Shown: positions 1 to 8,173 of the stretch, piece after piece
Layout: the number at the start of each line of letters is the position of its first letter
How positions within the stretch are numbered: position 1 is the stretch's first letter
Source: Sphingobacterium psychroaquaticum
Lineage (GTDB): Bacteria > Bacteroidota > Bacteroidia > Sphingobacteriales > Sphingobacteriaceae
Reading direction: 5' to 3'
NCBI RefSeq assembly: GCF_900177625.1
Contig: NZ_FXAU01000003.1
Location: forward strand, 496,001-560,000
Length of the DNA: 64,000 bases
The notes under the pieces: generated by a model
What the model saw: only the letters and a program-made list of their open reading frames with translations
Told to the model about the DNA's origin: nothing
The model's database searches: none
Position numbers and translations under genes: made by a program

Positions 1-1
1 T

Positions 2-442
2 TCGGGGAATGGTCGTTTGGAAGATCCTATTTTGGAGCTTATAGCAAAGGCAGATCCGAGTATAATTGTATTAGATTGTCTTCCAAATTTAGGTGTTATT
101 CCGGAGCGATCTGAAGCACAGTTAGATAGTTTGGTGTATCATGCCTTCAGCTACCTACGAAAGCATCATCCGCATACACCGATCGTGCTTACGGAGCATA
201 GCTCCGGCTTTAATAGTTCTATATTGAACCATGAGCTTAATGCGAGATTTGAACAAACCAGTCGTGTTGGACAACAGGTTTTTCGTCGCCTGAAGCGAGA
301 TGGTTTTAAGAATATTTACTTGCTTAGCAACAGAGAAATTGGTTTGGATATTAATTCTACAGTCGATTATGTGCATCCCAATGATATTGGGATGATGAAG
401 ATCGCCGATGCTTACACCAAGCTTCTTCGTAAATTATTGTAG
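2..442 (+). CDS. SGNH/GDSL-family hydrolase, C-terminal part (5' end outside window)
   Basis: The open frame runs in from the left edge, so the gene is truncated and only about 146 residues are visible. The first residues read SGNGRLE, which fits the Gly-x-Asn block (block III) of SGNH hydrolases. Near the end DYVHPNDIGM carries the Asp-x-x-His block V that supplies the catalytic Asp and His. An internal Met at base 17 is not the start. SGNH enzymes are esterases or lipases acting on acyl or acetyl esters, often on carbohydrates; the substrate cannot be told here because the nucleophilic GDS block lies outside the window. There is no clear + strand terminator after it; the hairpin that follows is better oriented for the opposite strand. 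Confidence 0.75.
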   Translation, partial: SGNGRLEDPILELIAKADPSIIVLDCLPNLGVIPERSEAQLDSLVYHAFSYLRKHHPHTPIVLTEHSSGFNSSILNHELNARFEQTSRVGQQVFRRLKRDGFKNIYLLSNREIGLDINSTVDYVHPNDIGMMKIADAYTKLLRKLL

Positions 443-454
443 AAAGATCCTATA

Positions 455-485
455 AAAAAGACCCCTCCAAGAAATAGGAGGGGTC
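455..485 (-). terminator. Rho-independent terminator of glnN
   Basis: A perfect 9-base-pair stem (460-468 with 477-485, arm GACCCCTCC) and 8-base loop is followed on the minus strand by a run of six T. It sits 35 bases past the glnN stop and is oriented for that gene. Confidence 0.8.
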
Positions 486-520
486 TAGATATAATAGGTG
501 GTTAGTAGTCTATCTTAAAA

Positions 521-2710
521 TTAGCGTAAGAACAATAGTTCACGTAATTTCGGTAATGGCCATTTTGCGTCGTCGATAATCTTCTCTAATTTATTAACGT
601 GGTAGCGAATCTCATCAAAATAAGGTTTCACCACTTCATCGTAGCTGATAGAGCGTTCACGAATATCATCAATATTGTTCGCCGTTTTACGCGCTTGTCT
701 CATTGCTTCCGCTTGTTCCAAGATAATGTTCGTATGTTTCGAGATACGTTCGACTAAGTTTAGCTGTGAGCTGTAAGCTTCTTTTGCCAATCCTAAATCT
801 TTCAGACCTTTAACGTTCGAAATTAACTCATTTTGATATACAAAACATGCTGGGGCAATTTGGCTCGTCACAACTTCACCGATAATACGCGCCTCAATTT
901 GTAGTTTTTTATAAAAATTCTCTAATAAAATTTCATGGCGTGCTTCTGATTCACGCTTGTTATAGATACCTAAACGTTCGAAAAGCGCAATTGTTTCGTC
1001 CTTAACATAAATATCTAATGCTTTTGGCGTTGATTTGATGTTTGAAAGACCACGAGTTTCCGCTTCTTTCGCCCATTCATCGCTGTAACCATTTCCTTCA
1101 AAACGAATTGCTTTAGACTCTTTGATGTATTTACGGATAACATTCAATAAAGCAAGATCTTTCTTCGTGCCTTTTTTGATCTGTTTATCTACTTCATTTT
1201 TAAACTCAATCAGCTGAGCCGCTACGATTGCATTTAAGATCGTCATTGGTTGTGCTGAGTTTGCAGAAGAACCTACGGCACGGAACTCAAACTTATTGCC
1301 TGTGAAAGCAAAAGGAGAAGTGCGGTTACGATCTGTGTTATCTAGTTTTAATTCCGGTATTTTAGGAATACCATGCCAAAGGTTGGCATCATTTTTTACT
1401 TTTTTAGCTACGCGAGCAGACTCTACCTCGTCTAAGATTTCATCCAGTTGAGAACCTAAGAAAATAGAGATAATTGCCGGAGGTGCTTCGTTGGCACCAA
1501 GACGGTGATCGTTACTATGGCTCGCTATTGACGCGCGTAAAAGATCTGCATATTCAAAAACAGCTTTGATTGTGTTCACAAAGAAGGTTAAGAACATCAA
1601 ATTGTTTTTAGGCGTTTTTCCTGGAGATAGTAAGTTAACGCCTGTGTTGGTAATTAATGACCAGTTGTTGTGCTTGCCTGATCCATTAACGCCACTATAA
1701 GGCTTCTCGTGTAACAATACTTTGAAGTGATGACGGATTGCAATCTGCTCCATTAAGTTCATCAACAATTGATTGTGATCGATGGCTAAGTTCATTTCCT
1801 CATACATCGGTGCACATTCAAATTGTGAAGGAGCAACTTCATTGTGACGTGTCTTTAATGGAATACCTAGTTTTAGGGCCTCATTTTCCAAATCAACCAT
1901 ATAAGCAAGAACACGCTCCGGAATAGCGCCGAAGTAATGATCTTCTAATTGTTGCCCTTTTGCAGACATGTGGCCGAATAGAGTACGACCTGTAAACTGT
2001 AAATCTGGACGTGCATTGTATAAAGAAAGGTCAACCAAGAAATACTCTTGTTCGATACCAAGCGATGCATTTACCTTCGTGATTGACTTATCAAAATATT
2101 GTGCAACCTCTGTTGCAGCCTTATCGATTGCAGCAGTAGCTTTTAATAAAGGAGCTTTATAGTCTAACGATTCACCCGTATAAGAAACGAATACCGTTGG
2201 TATGCAAAGCGTTTTACCTGCAACTGTTTCGAAGATAAAAGCAGGAGAGGACGGATCCCAAGCTGTATAACCTCTAGCTTCGAATGTATTACGAATACCA
2301 CCATTAGGGAAAGAAGAAGCATCAGGTTCTTGTTGTACCAAAGAATCACCAGAAAACTTTTCGATAGCCTCACCATTGTCATCCGGTTCGAAGAAAGCAT
2401 CGTGCTTTTCAGCTGTTGTTCCTGTTAGTGGTTGAAACCAGTGCGTATAGTGCGTTGCACCATTTGCAATAGACCATATTTTCATTGCTTGTGCGATATG
2501 CTCTGCAATCTCTCTGGAGATTTGGCTTCCTGTTTCTATGCGCTGAACGAGTTCTTTATAGGTGCTTTTCGAAAGATAATCTTTCATCTTAGCAATTGTA
2601 AATACATTCTTAGCGTAAATAGCGGTTGCTTTTAAGGTCTCTACTTTTTCTGCTTCATCCAACAGTCTTGATCCTGCTGATTCGGTTGCTTTAAATCTTA
2701 AACTTGACAT
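521..2710 (-). CDS. glnN: Type III glutamine synthetase
   Basis: ATP-dependent ligation of ammonia to glutamate, giving glutamine; the central nitrogen assimilation enzyme, cytoplasmic and in this class a large oligomer. With the start at 2710 (MSSLRFKATES) the protein has 729 residues, the usual size of the GSIII family, which is much longer than GSI or GSII. The longer frame to 2857 adds an unlikely hydrophobic tail and runs through the neighbour's terminator, so it is rejected. Visible motifs: GIEQEYFLVD (about 218-227), NEVAPSQFE (290-298), the ATP-site GSGKHNNWS (343-351), and further on NRTSPFAFTGNKFEFR with the GSSAN segment typical of GSIII. It stands alone with its own terminator. 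Regulation is not readable from the sequence. Identification is secure. Confidence 0.96.
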   Translation of the reverse strand: MSSLRFKATESAGSRLLDEAEKVETLKATAIYAKNVFTIAKMKDYLSKSTYKELVQRIETGSQISREIAEHIAQAMKIWSIANGATHYTHWFQPLTGTTAEKHDAFFEPDDNGEAIEKFSGDSLVQQEPDASSFPNGGIRNTFEARGYTAWDPSSPAFIFETVAGKTLCIPTVFVSYTGESLDYKAPLLKATAAIDKAATEVAQYFDKSITKVNASLGIEQEYFLVDLSLYNARPDLQFTGRTLFGHMSAKGQQLEDHYFGAIPERVLAYMVDLENEALKLGIPLKTRHNEVAPSQFECAPMYEEMNLAIDHNQLLMNLMEQIAIRHHFKVLLHEKPYSGVNGSGKHNNWSLITNTGVNLLSPGKTPKNNLMFLTFFVNTIKAVFEYADLLRASIASHSNDHRLGANEAPPAIISIFLGSQLDEILDEVESARVAKKVKNDANLWHGIPKIPELKLDNTDRNRTSPFAFTGNKFEFRAVGSSANSAQPMTILNAIVAAQLIEFKNEVDKQIKKGTKKDLALLNVIRKYIKESKAIRFEGNGYSDEWAKEAETRGLSNIKSTPKALDIYVKDETIALFERLGIYNKRESEARHEILLENFYKKLQIEARIIGEVVTSQIAPACFVYQNELISNVKGLKDLGLAKEAYSSQLNLVERISKHTNIILEQAEAMRQARKTANNIDDIRERSISYDEVVKPYFDEIRYHVNKLEKIIDDAKWPLPKLRELLFLR

Positions 2711-2832
2711 TTTTCTTGGTAAACTAAGTTTTGTTATACAGTTTATGGGTGTTTTGTTTTGTAAAATTACATTAATTTTTAAAAAATCAATAACAAAATG
2801 TAAAAATAAAGGGATTGTGATGTTTAAAATGT

Positions 2833-2868
2833 AAAAAGGCTTATTGTTTTGTAACAATAAGCCTTTTT
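2833..2868 (-). terminator. Bidirectional-type terminator after the S9 peptidase gene
   Basis: Perfect 16-base inverted repeat (2833-2848 and 2853-2868) around a TTGT loop, A-run on one side and T-run on the other. It lies 23 bases past the stop of the minus-strand S9 peptidase and isolates glnN from that gene. Confidence 0.85.
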
Positions 2869-2890
2869 TGATAATATTTTTTTAATTTTT

Positions 2891-5686
2891 CTATTGAAAA
2901 CCCCAGTCTATTCCTTTTTCTATTGCAGGAACTCCAGTTGTTATCCATTTTGGAGCTGCTTTTCCTTTTAGATAATGGTCGAAAAACTGAGCTTGTCTAA
3001 TCTGGATATCTTTTCTATTCTGTCTTTTCATTAAATTATGCTCATCATTGTTATAATTTAACATCCAAACAGGTTTTTCCAGTCGACGTAAGGCCGTAAA
3101 CATTTCAATTCCTTGGTACCATGGCACAGCACCATCATTGTCGTTATGCATAATAACGACCGGTGTCGTTACACGGTCCATATAAAATAGAGGTGAATTC
3201 TCCAGGTACAGGTCTTTTGCCTCCCAAAGCGTTTTCCCGATACGTGATTGTGTGCGTTCGTATTGGAATTGACGGGAAAGCCCCGTCTGCCAACGTATGC
3301 CACCGTAGGCTGATGTCATGTTTACTACAGGAGCACCAGTCCATGCTGCAGCATACATATTGGTTCGGGTAATCAGGTGAGCAACCTGATAGCCACCCCA
3401 ACTTTGACCTTGAATTGCCATTTTTGTCGAGTCAACCCATGAGTTTTGTGCTAAAAAGCGCATGCCTGAATTAATGTACTCTTCGGCAGATTTACCTGGG
3501 TGCCCAATTTCATAACTGATGTTTGGTGCAAAAACAAGATACTCGTTACTTACGAAGTAAGGGATATTCAATCGTGAAGGTGTTGGTGCCGGTGCTTGGT
3601 ACGTATATAATCCATCCGTTAACTTTTCGTAAAAATAAGCGATAATCGGATACTTTTTATTCGGATCAAAATTCTCTGGTTTATACAAAATCCCTTCGGC
3701 AGCATAGCCATGAGGGGTGGTCCATTGCACTAATTCCGCTGTTCCCCAATTGTAATCATCCTGTTGCGGATTTATTGTGGTAAAACGTTCTTGTTTCTTG
3801 AAATTATCGGTTACATATAAATCTGGTGAAGAATTATAGTTTTCTTTTGTAAAAGCGATAGTTTTTCCGTCCTCTGAGGCATTAAAAGCTTTAAAAGTAT
3901 AAGATTCACTTGTTAATTCTGTCGGTTTTCGAGTTTTTGCCGCATTTATCACAGAAATACCATTGTATTTGTTGTTTTCATTAAAACTTGTGATATATAT
4001 ATCCTTCTTGCTTGGGATAAATGTGGTACGATAACGAGGATTATCGTTCTTGGTTAGATCAATATAACGATATACTGTTTTAGAAGCACGTCCTTCGCCA
4101 TTAGTAAGTAATTGTTTATCCTTACCATTTAGCGCGAAACGCCAAATATCATAGCGGTCATATATGTAAATATGGTTGCCGTCTTCAGACCATCCCATGG
4201 TACCATATGGACTTGCGTAGGTTGGTGAGTCATTTTCTTCATCAACAAAACTAACGGGAATACCGTCGTTAAGTACAATACTTTTTTCGGTACTTATAGC
4301 GTAGCTGTGCCAATTTCCTTTTTCGCGGTCAAAGTAAACGACATGTGTGCCATTTGGGTTAAGGAAAGCTTGGCCAGCAAAATTTTTAAGGATAATTTTT
4401 TTGCTTCCATTAACTGTTGAGACAAGGTATAAATCACTTAGGGTGCTGGCTTCCCATTGGGATGCAATGCGATTACCAAAATCACTGCTTGCCAACATCC
4501 ACTCATTCGTACCTGTTTCAGAGATACTAGAGCGGTTAAATTTATCGTCGACTAACGCGAGTAAGCGGTTCCCACTTTGTAGCGAAATAACGGCCGGATA
4601 GTTTTTCGTCTGATCGTTTTTGAGGTTTACGAGCTGCTGCGGCTGTAAGTAGTCATCTTTCCAGTGCCAGATATCTACCTGCGCATGTTCGAAGTCGACC
4701 AAAGTGGTGTCTTTTACAGCAGGAATAGGGGCGAGGCCGAAGTATAAGCGTTGACCATCAGCGCTAAAATTAAGCTTTCCATCACCACTCACATACCAAT
4801 TTTGAGGAACACCAGATGTACTTTGTTGGGCCAGTACACGAGCGCTATCTTGTGTCGGCGTGTAATAGTATAGCTTAAAATCTTTTAACAAAGCTTTTTC
4901 CGGAGATTTATCCGCCAAGAAAGTTAGTTGCGTGCTTTGATCATCAAAAGTTAACTCTTTATATGTACCCTTGCCGTTACTTATTTTCTTAAGCTCTTTA
5001 CTTGTTAGGTTGTATAGATAGAGACCATGGTCATTTGAAACGGTATCTTTTGCTTCATTTTTTTTGGTAAAAGCGATGAAGTTTTCATTGGGACTCCACG
5101 TATATTGATCCGCTTTTAGGAAATTTAAGGTATCTCCGGTAGCCAAGTTCCGTACCACAAGAGCGGGTAATGTTTTTGGCTTTGCAGCTTTTTCCTTTTT
5201 GGTGGTATCAACGGGTGCTTCTATCTTAATATCCGTTAGGTAGGCGACAAAATCATTCTTTTGCCAAGCCATCTTAAAGGACTTTACGTCTGGAGTTTTC
5301 CAGGTCTCTTTTGTACTTGTATTATATATAAAGAGCGAATCTTTTGGCATATCATCCGCCTTTTTCTTTTTTATTTTTGCCTGTCTTGTTTCTTGGAATA
5401 AAGGCTTAATACTACCGACATAATAGCTTTCATTCTTTGCTAGTTTTACATTGGTAGCACGAGGTACACGGACCAGAATATTATTGTCTTTTGTTTTTAC
5501 TTCAAAAATACCATCTCCCTCCTGTGGGTTGATAAGGAAGCTGATGAATCGTCCCGATTTGCTCACTTCAACATTACTGATACTTTTCCAGCTATCATAC
5601 ACACTGTGATCCAGCGGTTTCTTCTGTGCATAGCTTACACTGACGGTAAGCAAGGATATGCCCAGAACGGCTTTTTGTAGATTCAT
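2891..5686 (-). CDS. Secreted S9-family serine peptidase (prolyl oligopeptidase / DPP IV superfamily)
   Basis: 931 residues with a signal peptide (MNLQKAVLGISLLTVSVSYA, cut before QKK), so exported to the periplasm or outer surface. Residues about 30-640 form a degenerate WD/beta-propeller-like region with repeated strands; the C-terminal alpha/beta hydrolase domain has the nucleophile in GQSWGGYQ (Ser about 762), an Asp in HNDNDGAVPW (about 848) and the His in NDEHNL (about 883), a complete Ser-Asp-His triad. S9 peptidases of this layout cleave oligopeptides, often after proline or at the N-terminus; the exact specificity is not deducible. It is monocistronic, with a terminator directly downstream and the divergent SIMPL gene upstream. 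Confidence 0.9.
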   Translation of the reverse strand: MNLQKAVLGISLLTVSVSYAQKKPLDHSVYDSWKSISNVEVSKSGRFISFLINPQEGDGIFEVKTKDNNILVRVPRATNVKLAKNESYYVGSIKPLFQETRQAKIKKKKADDMPKDSLFIYNTSTKETWKTPDVKSFKMAWQKNDFVAYLTDIKIEAPVDTTKKEKAAKPKTLPALVVRNLATGDTLNFLKADQYTWSPNENFIAFTKKNEAKDTVSNDHGLYLYNLTSKELKKISNGKGTYKELTFDDQSTQLTFLADKSPEKALLKDFKLYYYTPTQDSARVLAQQSTSGVPQNWYVSGDGKLNFSADGQRLYFGLAPIPAVKDTTLVDFEHAQVDIWHWKDDYLQPQQLVNLKNDQTKNYPAVISLQSGNRLLALVDDKFNRSSISETGTNEWMLASSDFGNRIASQWEASTLSDLYLVSTVNGSKKIILKNFAGQAFLNPNGTHVVYFDREKGNWHSYAISTEKSIVLNDGIPVSFVDEENDSPTYASPYGTMGWSEDGNHIYIYDRYDIWRFALNGKDKQLLTNGEGRASKTVYRYIDLTKNDNPRYRTTFIPSKKDIYITSFNENNKYNGISVINAAKTRKPTELTSESYTFKAFNASEDGKTIAFTKENYNSSPDLYVTDNFKKQERFTTINPQQDDYNWGTAELVQWTTPHGYAAEGILYKPENFDPNKKYPIIAYFYEKLTDGLYTYQAPAPTPSRLNIPYFVSNEYLVFAPNISYEIGHPGKSAEEYINSGMRFLAQNSWVDSTKMAIQGQSWGGYQVAHLITRTNMYAAAWTGAPVVNMTSAYGGIRWQTGLSRQFQYERTQSRIGKTLWEAKDLYLENSPLFYMDRVTTPVVIMHNDNDGAVPWYQGIEMFTALRRLEKPVWMLNYNNDEHNLMKRQNRKDIQIRQAQFFDHYLKGKAAPKWITTGVPAIEKGIDWGFQ

Positions 5687-5788
5687 AGATTAAAAAATTT
5701 CGAATTTGAACGTAAAATATATAAAAATGCGTAGATTCAACCTAGTGTTTTAACATTTTTACACGTTGTACTCTATGTAATTGTCGTT

Positions 5789-6523
5789 ATGAAATCAAAC
5801 AGTATTATTATTGCCGTTATTGCAGGTCTATCTGTAATTATATTTGGATGGGTATTGGGTAATGCCTATAAGTTCAAATACAAAGTTAATAACACCGTTA
5901 ATGTGACGGGGAATGCGAAGAAGGATTTTGAAGCCGATATCGTAAAATGGTCTGCTTCCTATAGTCGTAAATCAATGGATCTAACGCAAGCTTCAGAACA
6001 GCTGAAGCAAGATCGAGATTTAGTTAGACAGTTTTTGGAAAAGCAAGGAATCAATCCGAAAGAGATCTTATTTAATGCCGTCAATATTAATAAAGAATTT
6101 TCTTACCACTCCGATGGAAGTGGCAATAGCTACAATACATTTACAGGCTATAGTCTGCTACAGAATGTCAGTGTAGAGTCTAAGGATTTAGATAAAGTTG
6201 ATAACGCTTCGCGCGAAATATCGACGCTTATCTCGCAAGGACTAGAGCTGAGTTCGAATTCACCGAGCTATTATTATTCCAAGCTCGAAGATTTGAAGCT
6301 GGAACTAATTTCACAAGCTTCTGCAAATGCAAAACAACGTGCTGTCAATATTGCAAAAGAAGCGGGTTCCTCCTTAGGGGATTTGATCAAAGCCGATTTA
6401 GGTATTTTTCAGATCACCGGACAGAATGATAATGAGGAATATTCGTATGGAGGAGCGTTTAATACCTCTTCGCGAAGTAAGACCGCTAATATTACAGTGA
6501 AGTCCAGCTATGGTGCGAACTAA
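5789..6523 (+). CDS. SIMPL (DUF541) domain protein, membrane-anchored
   Basis: 244 residues. An N-terminal hydrophobic helix (about 6-28) acts as anchor or uncleaved signal, followed by a SIMPL/DUF541 domain starting at VNNTVNVTGNAKKDFEAD and ending in a long helical region and a polar tail. SIMPL proteins are periplasmic or envelope-associated, and some members of the family have been linked to stress responses or to signalling partners, but no biochemical role can be assigned here. The gene is divergent from the S9 peptidase. Its stop codon overlaps, tail to tail, with the stop of the minus-strand exporter, leaving no room for a terminator between them. Confidence 0.85.
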   Translation: MKSNSIIIAVIAGLSVIIFGWVLGNAYKFKYKVNNTVNVTGNAKKDFEADIVKWSASYSRKSMDLTQASEQLKQDRDLVRQFLEKQGINPKEILFNAVNINKEFSYHSDGSGNSYNTFTGYSLLQNVSVESKDLDKVDNASREISTLISQGLELSSNSPSYYYSKLEDLKLELISQASANAKQRAVNIAKEAGSSLGDLIKADLGIFQITGQNDNEEYSYGGAFNTSSRSKTANITVKSSYGAN

Positions 6524-7422
6524 GATTTAAAACTATGTAAGAGCATTCCTGCGATTATTATCGCTAGTCCAATGAGCGATACTGGTGTCGGGAATGCTGC
6601 ATGTAAAATAACCACTTCACCAACAAGAGCGAAGATTACTTCAGTCGACTGCGTTGCTTCTACAGCCGCGAGACTTTTATGTTCTTGACGGACGAGTTCG
6701 GTTGCTTTAAAGAACAACCAGGTTGCAATGACACCAGAAAAAAGAGCAACAATAAAAGTTTGACTTAACAAGGAAACGGTGGGGGCTGGTTGTGTAAAGT
6801 AGCCATAGACGCTCCATAATAGCCAAAAAGGCAAGCTGGCCAATGTCATCCCAAATAGTCGTTGCATCGTTGTTAATCGACCCTGCGTTAGCTGCATCAT
6901 TTTTCGGTTGCCTAGAGGGTATGCAAAAGCAGCCAGTAAAACCGGGACTACGCTACTCAGAAATAGATCAAAAGAAAGTGCTTTTGCTTCCGGTAATTGC
7001 AAGAGAACAACGCCAGAAATAATGAGTAAAGAAAAGAGCCAAGTCTTTAGTGAAATGCGCTCTCCACGCTGTAGGAACGGTGTTAAACAGATGCCTGCAA
7101 TGATTGTTAGCTGCCAGGTTCCAGCAACTAACCAGGCGGGAGCATAAGAGGCTGCATAGATAATCCCAGCGTAGAAAATGCCAAAGCCAATACTGCTCCA
7201 TAGCAACCATTGCCCCATATTTTCACGCATGACAACCCAAAGGCTGTGGAGTTCTTTCCGGCCTAGAATAATAGGAAAAAGAAGGAGTGCCATCCAGTAG
7301 TATCGGAATGCTGCCGCCCATATCCAAGAGCCTCCGGCGTCGGACATTGATTTGTTTAAGACGAAGGTCACCGCAAAAAATAAGGCTGATAAGAGGCCAA
7401 TTAGAATAGCTTTTTTCTTCAT
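6520..7422 (-). CDS. DMT-superfamily multidrug efflux transporter (EmrE-like, PF13536 type)
   Basis: 300 residues with about ten hydrophobic segments from KAILIGLLSALFFAVTF to the end, as expected for a ten-helix drug/metabolite transporter built from two EamA-type halves. The overall pattern (GSWIWAAAFRYYWMALLLFP near residue 31, SLAAVEATQSTEVIFALVGE near 250) resembles the multidrug resistance efflux branch. It is an inner-membrane protein; the substrate is unknown. It follows rnhA after 18 bases on the same strand and is probably co-transcribed. Its stop overlaps the stop of the SIMPL gene by four bases in total. A sugar or amino acid exporter of the same superfamily is the alternative. 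Confidence 0.8.
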   Translation of the reverse strand: MKKKAILIGLLSALFFAVTFVLNKSMSDAGGSWIWAAAFRYYWMALLLFPIILGRKELHSLWVVMRENMGQWLLWSSIGFGIFYAGIIYAASYAPAWLVAGTWQLTIIAGICLTPFLQRGERISLKTWLFSLLIISGVVLLQLPEAKALSFDLFLSSVVPVLLAAFAYPLGNRKMMQLTQGRLTTMQRLFGMTLASLPFWLLWSVYGYFTQPAPTVSLLSQTFIVALFSGVIATWLFFKATELVRQEHKSLAAVEATQSTEVIFALVGEVVILHAAFPTPVSLIGLAIIIAGMLLHSFKS

Positions 7423-7440
7423 TTTCCCAAAGCTGGCGAA

Positions 7441-7944
7441 CTAAAGTAGTCCTTTTGATTCTTCCATTTCAAAGACCGAATCTATTTTCCAGTTTGCTTT
7501 GTCTTTGGATGCTTTAACCGCAAGCTGATCACAGCGTTCATTGAGTGGATGCCCTGCATGCCCTTTTACCCAAACTAGCTTGACGTGGTGATGTTTATAT
7601 AGATTCATGAGGCGTAACCATAGATCTTTGTTTTTTTTGCCTTGAAATCCTTTTTGCATCCATCCGTACACCCATTTTTTGTCGATCGCATCAATCACAT
7701 ACTTGGAGTCTGAAAAAATGGTCACCTGTTGGTGTATATTTTTTAAGGCTTCAAGTCCAATGATAACCGCAAGAAGCTCCATTCGGTTATTGGTAGTCTT
7801 CCGAAAACCACCCGAAAATTCCTTCTCTATCAACTTGCCTTGAAATGCAGGGTTAGATCCTTGATAAATGGTTCTTAGTATTGTTCCATAGCCACCAGGA
7901 CCAGGATTGCCGCTGGACGCTCCATCCGTATATAATTCTATCAT
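7441..7944 (-). CDS. rnhA: Ribonuclease HI
   Basis: Hydrolyses the RNA strand of RNA-DNA hybrids, removing R-loops and Okazaki primers; cytoplasmic. 167 residues, close to the usual 150-160. The start MIELYTDGASSGNPGPGG is the classic N-terminus. The four catalytic acids are all present: Asp7 (YTDGAS), Glu56 (NRMELLAV), Asp79 (FSDSKYV) and Asp139 (NERCDQLA), together with the KGHAGHPLNE loop. The basic handle region (WMQKGFQGKKNKDLW) is present as in E. coli RNase HI. It is probably the first gene of a two-gene unit with the exporter. Confidence 0.96.
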   Translation of the reverse strand: MIELYTDGASSGNPGPGGYGTILRTIYQGSNPAFQGKLIEKEFSGGFRKTTNNRMELLAVIIGLEALKNIHQQVTIFSDSKYVIDAIDKKWVYGWMQKGFQGKKNKDLWLRLMNLYKHHHVKLVWVKGHAGHPLNERCDQLAVKASKDKANWKIDSVFEMEESKGLL

Positions 7945-8173
7945 TGTGTTCCAAACTTAGATAAATTTGCTTTTACTCACAACAGAATTAACTTGTTTGT
8001 CCGTTTAGATGTTGTCCTTCACGTAGTTCTAGTTCGTTATATTGCCGGCGAAGTTATCCTGTAGTGAGTTTGGCAATGATTAAGGAGATTGTCATGATTT
8101 TAATACGTTCTAACTGTTGTTGCTTCCTAAATATATGTATATCTTAATGGCAGATTAATCGATTTAGTTACTT

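Noticed and set aside
2711..2857. Extended N-terminus of glutamine synthetase
   Set aside because: The extra 49 residues are hydrophobic and irregular, overlap the neighbour's terminator, and do not fit the cytoplasmic GSIII family.
3144..3401. Open frame of 85 codons on the minus strand inside the S9 peptidase gene
   Set aside because: Alternative frame of the catalytic domain; the peptidase motifs are in the other frame.
8076..8147. 23-codon frame with three adjacent cysteines before the fucosidase gene
   Set aside because: Very short, no clear start signals, and no conservation can be judged; likely chance.
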